64,000 nt of DNA from positions 18,706,150-18,770,149 of the forward strand of contig NC_087168.1 in NCBI RefSeq assembly GCF_035594125.1, given 5' to 3'. Below, piece after piece: positions 58,865 through 64,000 of this stretch. Numbering within the stretch: position 1 is the stretch's first letter; every line of letters begins with the position of its first letter. The notes beneath the pieces are model-generated. The model was not told the DNA's origin. It saw only the letters and a program-made list of their open reading frames with translations, and did not search any database. The stretch comes from Scylla paramamosain (lineage: Eukaryota; Arthropoda; Malacostraca; Decapoda; Portunidae). A program made the position numbers and the translations under genes.

Positions 58865-59643
58865 GGGCCGTATGCACGAAGCGATCCTAGCGGGTCTTAG
58901 CTCTGAAACGTGTCATAGGATAAACGGAGCATTCTTGTCACAAACTGCACTTCTGTCATAAATCCGCGCGGGATGATAAGGCTGGGTCCATCCTGTCTTA
59001 GCGGCTTATTACAGATGCTCCCCACAGCCAAGATGATCGCCCCACAATATCTGCTGTTCAGGAATTATTTACCCAGATATTGAATTAACTTAGTGACACG
59101 GAACTCATCAGAAAATATTGTTTAGATCATGTAGGTATTCTCTTTGTCACCGATCTAGTGAGGGAAGCCTTACAGAGTGACACAGAAAGGAGAAATCCAT
59201 TTACCCCCGAAATTAAGGTGATCACAACACTTAGATATCTTGCTGCTGGGATAAGCTGCTGGGAAAATGCAGTTATGCAGTAGTGATGGACTTGGGGATC
59301 GTCGAGAGAGCCATCCTTGCACCAAACCATTTGAAAACTGTTTGTTTACACTGAGGCGCTCCAACATGATCACATTTAAGGTATTTCAAAAACTTACTTT
59401 TTTTTACTCTTCTCCCAATACATGAAATCAAAAGAAACATTTATAGAGGCTGCAAATTAAAAAAACGGCAGATTTTGCTTCGTCTCTTAGTATTTGAAAT
59501 CAAGAAAGCGCTACACATAGCAGACTATGATAGGCGGTTTCGCTCATAACTTATGACATTCGAATTATGATAGATGTTCAAAGTTATGACACACATCTGC
59601 CATAGTTATGACACATGTCATAATTTCATAAAGAATACGGGCC
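58865..59643 (+). mobile_element. Decayed PIF/Harbinger-type DNA transposon, ~779 bp
   Basis: The left end GGGCCGTATGCACGAAG and the reverse complement of the right end GGCCCGTATTCTTTATG form imperfect terminal inverted repeats. The trinucleotide CTG flanks both sides (58,862-58,864 and 59,644-59,646), consistent with the 3-bp target duplication of this superfamily, though the usual target is TWA. The right subterminal region repeats TTATGACACA.. (about 59,583-59,622), and related 'GTGTCATA', 'TTGTCACA' and 'CTGTCATAA' motifs lie subterminally on the left. The inside holds a fragment of transposase (separate entry). The element is too short for a complete transposase plus the usual Myb-like partner, so it is an internally deleted, non-autonomous copy. 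Confidence 0.75.
59089..59376 (+). pseudogene. Harbinger (HARBI1-like) transposase fragment
   Basis: A 51-codon open stretch starting at 59,089 reads LSDTELIRKYCLD, then ILFVTDLVREALQ, then TERRN and TLRYLAAG. This matches the order and spacing of the region just before the DDE nuclease domain in HARBI1/PIF transposases (known to me as family pattern; no search run). A 13-bp tandem duplication at 59,251-59,263 (GCTGCTGGG repeated) shifts the frame. In the next frame MQLCSSDGLG follows, corresponding to the conserved Q...D.LG helix-turn-helix segment. A further slip and stops follow. None of the catalytic acidic residues is present, so the product cannot be an active transposase. Upstream 58,990-59,086 gives MLPTAKM-like sequence in another frame. 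Confidence 0.75.
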
Positions 59644-59779
59644 CTGATGTTTAAGAAAACCACACCACACTACATTTGGTACTAAAACTTCTTACTATTC
59701 TATCTCCTTATGTATTTAAATAAAACTCGTAGCTCATCGTCTAAGAACAAACACTCAAGCACACCAAGGAAGCTGAACA

Positions 59780-60155
59780 CAAGCCTTCCTCACAAACAAC
59801 ACATTACCAGCACCACCTGTTGAGCATATGAGGAGCTTCGCCACTTACACCCAATGGACTTGTATGGTTCCAATAATACTGTACACTCCAGCAGGAGACC
59901 AAGGAATAAACTCGAGACCTTTCAGACAACACCTGACTCCTAATTCCATTTACTGAGCGTAGCCGGAACCACAGCCACTGGACTCGCATGGTTTCAATAA
60001 TGTACACTCAGGTAAGAGACCAAGGAAGTATTCCCATCACTTTCCTTCAGACAACACACTACCAGCACCATCTATTAAGAGTATGCGAAACTTCAACGAA
60101 TCTCAACCACTGGGTTCGCAAGGTTCCAATAATATTTCCGTCTTCCCTTTCCCTT
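59780..60155. repeat. Tandem array, ~124-132 bp unit, three copies
   Basis: 'GGACTTGTATGGTTCCAATA' (59,856), 'GGACTCGCATGGTTTCAATA' (59,980) and 'GGGTTCGCAAGGTTCCAATA' (60,112). The first two are followed by 'TGTACACTC...GAGACCAAGGAA'. 'CAGACAACAC' and 'CAGCACCA.CT.TT' precede units. Confidence 0.8.
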
Positions 60156-60518
60156 AAATCGTTGAAGCAGCTGATACTCGTACTTGGCTGATGCGCAACG
60201 ATACCAAGACACGCAGCACAGGAGGATCGCTGATTTAAATGAGGAAATGCAAAAGGCAAAGGGACGCGAGAGAAGTTTGCCCAAATCAGAGCGGGATGTT
60301 TCGCGCAAAAGTTTGGGAGTCACTGATTTTCGTTGTTTCCACACTAGGTTGCTGCCGTGAAGGTCCCTCCGCGTTGCGTCATTCCCGCCACCTGCCACAC
60401 ACCACTGTCCCGCAAAGTTAGTGGTCAGGAATTTGGCGGAAAGCATTCACGCCGCACTGTATGTATTTCTACGTCGCAGTTCATGTTTTGATATCACCTG
60501 ACTCAAGCAAGTGTTCGT

Positions 60519-60773
60519 AAATGTCTGTTTCCCTCATAAGGACCTTTTCAAATGTTTGTTTCTCCCATAAGGCCTGTTCTTCAAATGATTGTTTCTCTCA
60601 TAATGGCTGTTTTTAAATGCTAGTTTCTCTAAAGGACTGTTTTCAAATGCTTGTTTCCCTTATGATGATTTTTCAAATGCTTGTTTCTCTCATAAGGACT
60701 GTTTTTCAAATGCTTGTTTCTCCCATAAGGCCTGTTTTTCAATTGATTGTTTCTCTCTCTCATAAGGACTATT
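60519..60773 (+). repeat. 30-33 bp minisatellite, eight copies
   Basis: 'AAATGCTTGTTTCTC', 'CATAAGGACTGTTTTTC' units begin at 60,519, 60,550, 60,583, 60,615, 60,645, 60,675, 60,708 and 60,741. Some units are 33 bp, so a Leu/Val/Ser/Phe repeat frame (60,617-60,988) stays open by chance. The last unit runs without a gap into the X-repeat at 60,774. Confidence 0.9.
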
Positions 60774-61190
60774 TTCAAGGGCCACGGAAATTATTAGTCA
60801 GATTCTCGTGGCTGTTTTTTACAACTGGTGACACAGAATCCTTGTTAGCTATCACTAGACCAAGCAACGCCCTTCAAAACCTTATTAACCTCCACTACAG
60901 CCTGTCAAATGTAACTGAGCTGATAAGTCATATTATCGTGGCTATTTTTACAACTAGTGATGCAGAATCCTTGTTAGACTGTCACTAGACCAAGCAACGC
61001 CCTTGAAATCCTTATTAACTTCCACTAAAGCCTGTCAAAAGTAACTGAGCTGATCAATCAGATTATCGTGGCTGTTTTTACAATTAGCGATGCAGAATTA
61101 CGAAAACACCCTTGAAAACTTTATTAACTTCCACTAGATACTGTTAAAAATTGTTAAGATGCCAAAATCGTTTAAGAATAAGGATGCAAT
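60770..61190 (+). repeat. X-repeat array, three units at 130 bp
   Basis: Left core 'TTTTCAAGGGCCACGGAAAT' at 60,771, then 'TCAGATTCTCGTGGCTGTTTT' at 60,799 with repeats at 60,929 and ~61,059 (130 bp each). 'GCAGAATCCTTGTTAGACTG' and 'CCCTTGAAAACTTTATTAAC' follow. 'CCTGTCAAA.GTAACTGAGCT' is at 60,901 and 61,031. The last unit ends with 'GTTTAAGAATAAGGATGC', the X right end. Confidence 0.85.
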
Positions 61191-61576
61191 AATCACCCAA
61201 ACCACCCCATCTCTCTCTCAGGATCACCCACTTGTCCCCTGCACCAATAGTAACGAGAAGTGGAGGCGAAGTGGAGGCAATCACATCCTAACCACTTTTG
61301 CTTCGGGGGTGATTGCTAATACAGGTCGCCCATCACAGCCACATCTCAGCATCGGAAAAATATAGAAGCTGAATGCCTCGTCGGGAGCGTGTGGCCGGCT
61401 GCGTGTGTCAGTCTCGTAATGAGCAGAGGTATGAGTATAAAGTTTAGGCATACTTATTCTTACTGTCCGTTTTCTTTGACTGGTGGCGGGGGTAAGAGGG
61501 AGAAAATGGGTTAGGTGGAGTTCTGGATGTTTTGTATCGATGTGAAAAGCATAAAATAGTCGGATGGTAAGGAAGG

Positions 61577-61578
<2 letters not shown>

Positions 61579-61674
<96 letters not shown>

Positions 61675-61684
61675 TGTGTGTGTG
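61579..61684. repeat. (AG)n then (TG)n microsatellite, ~105 bp
   Basis: About 92 bp pure AG then a short TG run. Confidence 0.97.
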
Positions 61685-61786
61685 CCAGCAATCCTTACCA
61701 CTGCCTGCTTGTTTACCGCAAAGCTCATAACTAGAGTAAAATTAAAGGAAAGAGAAAATAAAATAAAAACTCACTCCAGAACGACC

Positions 61787-61850
61787 GACCTCACCACCAC
61801 CACCACCACCACTCACTGAATAGATGATGATGATGATGATGATGATGTTT
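61787..61850. repeat. (CAC)n and (GAT)n trinucleotide repeats
   Basis: Eight CAC units then seven GAT units, 12 bp apart. Confidence 0.93.
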
Positions 61851-62095
61851 TGCAGGAACCGAAGCAAGATGATGACACAATAATTCACCTGAGCATCGCC
61901 AAGTGTGACCCGAGGCAGGAGGTGAGGGTCTCTCTGCCAAGGGACTCTGCACCGCTGCGTCAGAACATGAGAGAAGCTGGAAGGTAGAAAGGTTATACGT
62001 GGTCAGTCACATTATAAAAGTTTAACTGTCTATTTCCACCTGTTATATGTATTTATTGTATGTATCTTATCTTATTTCTACCGTTTGACTGCTGT

Positions 62096-62121
62096 GTTGT
62101 TGTTGTTGTTGTTGTTGTTGT

Positions 62122-62207
<86 letters not shown>
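62096..62207. repeat. Compound (TTG)n-(CT)n microsatellite
   Basis: Nine to ten TTG units then ~83 bp pure CT. Confidence 0.97.
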
Positions 62208-62209
<2 letters not shown>

Positions 62210-62408
62210 TGGCTTGAAACAGTCTTGCGCAAATTTACAGAACAATTTCGAAAGATAACACTCACAGCAAAGGCGATTGAATATTTAATCCAGCCTTACA
62301 CCACATGTATTTTAATTTCTCCTGAGTAAAATTGCCTATGGTTGTTCAAATAAAACAGTCATTCGAAGTTAAAGGGTTAAAGTTCCCTATTGACTTGACA
62401 CGAAGGTT

Positions 62409-62520
62409 CTGTTCACACGAGGATATCGCGACAAAGAGAATGGGACGACTGTGTGTGAAAACCTACATAAGTTTACAGTGTCCTTGCAGTCACGCGTCTA
62501 AAATATCCTCGTGTGAACAG
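62409..62520. mobile_element. 112-bp element with perfect 18-bp terminal inverted repeats (MITE-like)
   Basis: CTGTTCACACGAGGATAT at 62,409-62,426 and its exact reverse complement at 62,503-62,520 enclose 76 bp of unique sequence. Pairing stops abruptly at both edges, which suggests mobile-element termini more than a gradual hairpin. No convincing target-site duplication is seen. 'GTTCACACG' type ends occur in several DNA-transposon superfamilies, so no family is assigned. Confidence 0.5.
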
Positions 62521-62595
62521 GTGGTAACAATCTGCCACGCGTGGGCTTGACGGCTTCTTTCAGCTTTTCTTATTTTGTGTTCCAATGATTGCTAA
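62521..62595 (+). mobile_element. Diverged CR1-like LINE 3' tail
   Basis: 'CTGCCACGCGTGGGCTTGAC', then GGCTTCTTTCAGCTTTTCTT and ATTTTGTGTTCC align with the 3' UTR of the 21.4 kb copy (CTGCCACGTGTAAGCCTGGT, CGCTTCTTGCAGCTTCCCTT, ATGTTC). It contains no coding part, lacks a clean tandem tail, and abuts the 112-bp inverted-repeat element. Confidence 0.5.
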
Positions 62596-62639
62596 TTATA
62601 TTTCGTCTTTTTCCTCTATTATGAGATATTTCAGCGCCT

Positions 62640-62815
62640 CATCTCGACTCTAGTGGAAGTAACTAGGTTTTCAAGAGCGTCTCAAGAGTGTCTCAAGAGT
62701 GTTCTCGTGATCCAAGTGAATGTTAAAGGATTACACATCATGGAAAGGCAAGACACTCATGAGAACTCAACTAGTCATGTCTGCGGCGTTTGAAAATAAC
62801 CCTTATGAAAACCTA
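62640..62815 (-). repeat. X-repeat copy, minus orientation
   Basis: On the plus strand: 'GTGGAAGTAACTAGGTTTTC', tripled 'AAGAGTGTCTC', 'GTTCTCGTGATCCAAGTGA', 'ACACTCATGAGAACTCAACT', 'AGTCATGTCTGCGGCGTTTG', AAAATAACCC. This is the reverse of the X landmark order. Confidence 0.65.
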
Positions 62816-62875
62816 AAGAATTTCGTAATGCAGGCCAAGAGCATCAGCTTGTGGTCTGGTGAGTTGCTTTAATGT

Positions 62876-63157
62876 TTGTATTACAAGGTCTGGGTTACCA
62901 TACTATTACTCAAGAAGGGACAGATGAGCAATATAGAAGCAATATTTATTGGTATCCACAGTTCACTATCTTATTTTTCTGACACTGTATTGGGTATTGC
63001 AGATATAAACAGTTTCGTAACAGCCGTCATGTTCACAGTTGCTTTTCCTTCCTGCATTTGTCGATGCTTACCTTTGAGGTCACTGACAAGAGTGAAATAT
63101 TGTTATTATCTAAGCATCACCCTTAAGAACTTAAAAGAATATTTTACATATGTATAA
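62876..63157 (+). other. Unassigned 93-codon open frame, hydrophobic
   Basis: Not repeat-derived. The frame starts at a TTG and ends at TAA, with hydrophobic segments around residues 5-12, 20-60 and a basic C-terminal half. Its first methionine codon is at residue 17. It could be a decayed membrane-protein exon or chance. I recognise no family, and the surrounding 62,815-63,600 holds nothing else except AT-rich sequence. Confidence 0.1.
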
Positions 63158-63615
63158 TATTTTTTTTCTTTAAGTAAGGGACATATTCCTATCATCATAC
63201 AAAAATTTTGAATTTCAAATTGTTTTCTACTTTTTTTTTTTAATTAGGGTTCGGACCTCTAAAAATTCAAAAAAATTCGTGATTAAAAATTTTCCTCTAA
63301 GATTACAATCGCGAAAAGTAGAAGAAAAATATTGATATAAAAGTATATATCAAAAGATAAAATGTGCTTTCTTTAATGACTTAATTTCCTTTAAGAAAAA
63401 CACATGCAAGGTTTACACTGGTTTACATGATCTAGAAAGAAAAGAAAAAAACCATATTCGCAGACAAAAAAAGGCCAGGCAGGACATGAAGACAGAAAAG
63501 TGAAGGTGACAGTGATCCGAACAGAAGACACATTTTGAGGTTTACGATATCTAAAAACAATAATAAGATTGGACGTTAACAAGCAGAACAGAAAAAAAGG
63601 CCTTTCAGGATGTAT

Positions 63616-63624
63616 GCACACACA

Positions 63625-63698
<74 letters not shown>
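63616..63698. repeat. (CA)n microsatellite, ~82 bp
   Basis: CA with one TACA interruption. Confidence 0.97.
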
Positions 63699-63699
<1 letters not shown>

Positions 63700-63964
63700 T
63701 AAAAAAAAAAAGCATAAAAACAACTTGCAGGGATACTGTAACCTTTTCGATCTCAATACCATGAAAAAGTTTCATTTCTATCACAGAATCTGGTTTTTTC
63801 TTTTTTTCAATATAGCATTGAGAGAGACGAGAGTTTTCTATACTGTTACGACAGCGCGGGGAGTCACCTTGAAAGCGGCAGGAAGGGTCGTTGGCGGCTT
63901 CACCTGCAGTTTTCATAGACCAAGACCAAGCAATCCACATTTAAAGGCGCTTCTCAATGTAATG

Positions 63965-64000
63965 TCTGACTTTTTACGTAAGAGAGGCGCTGGACAAGGG
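63965..64000 (+). repeat. D-repeat copy, cut by the window end
   Basis: 'TGACTTTTTACGTAAGAGAG' then GCGCTGGACAAGGG. Same lead and core as the 43.1 kb copy; the rest lies outside the window. Confidence 0.6.

Noticed and set aside
60617..60988. 123-codon frame with an 11-residue repeat
   Set aside because: It is the translation of the 30-33 bp minisatellite and the adjoining X-repeat.

Overview
This is eukaryotic, gene-poor DNA that fits a decapod crustacean, most likely a brachyuran crab. The reasons are very long and very dense CT/AG and TG/CA microsatellites, arthropod-type TTAGG/CCTAA pentamer blocks, and dispersed repeats of kinds I recognise from crab genomes. The species call is inference. 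No open frame shows convincing protein-family content apart from transposon debris. Most long open frames here are translations of CT, TG, TTC or purine-rich repeats (Leu-Ser, Cys-Val, Arg-Glu or His-Thr runs). I found no tRNA, rRNA or CRISPR array. The window is best read as intergenic DNA or the inside of a very long intron.

Layout. 0-8 kb: two remnants of a CR1-like non-LTR retrotransposon (3.4 and 6.3 kb), a degenerate ~100-140 bp tandem array (4.16-5.45 kb) and several long CT/AG tracts. 8-18 kb: microsatellites, tandem arrays at 11.5 and 13.2 kb, and a CCTAA-rich minisatellite (14.86-15.19 kb). 18-28 kb: a ~152 bp array (18.7-19.9 kb), a second array split by a 5'-truncated LINE (20.9-21.6 kb), and duplicated units carrying CAC (26 kb) and CA (27 kb) tracts. 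28-48 kb: mostly unremarkable sequence with short tandem duplications and dinucleotide tracts. 48.14-48.62 kb: a strictly phased TTAGG-variant array. 49-58 kb: short tandem arrays. 58.87-59.64 kb: a decayed PIF/Harbinger DNA transposon with recognisable transposase. 60-64 kb: a minisatellite running into a dispersed repeat, a 112-bp element with perfect 18-bp inverted ends, and further repeat copies.

Two dispersed repeat families recur and are named here for convenience. The X-repeat has cores GATTAGTCGGGTTCTC and GAAAACACCCTTGA and an imperfect internal dyad. The D-repeat has a poly-T-led core CTGGCCAAGGG. The unifying pattern is that many unrelated sequences are each duplicated in tandem with a spacing near 100-170 bp, most often 130-155 bp. 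All repeats were compared by eye, so boundaries are approximate.
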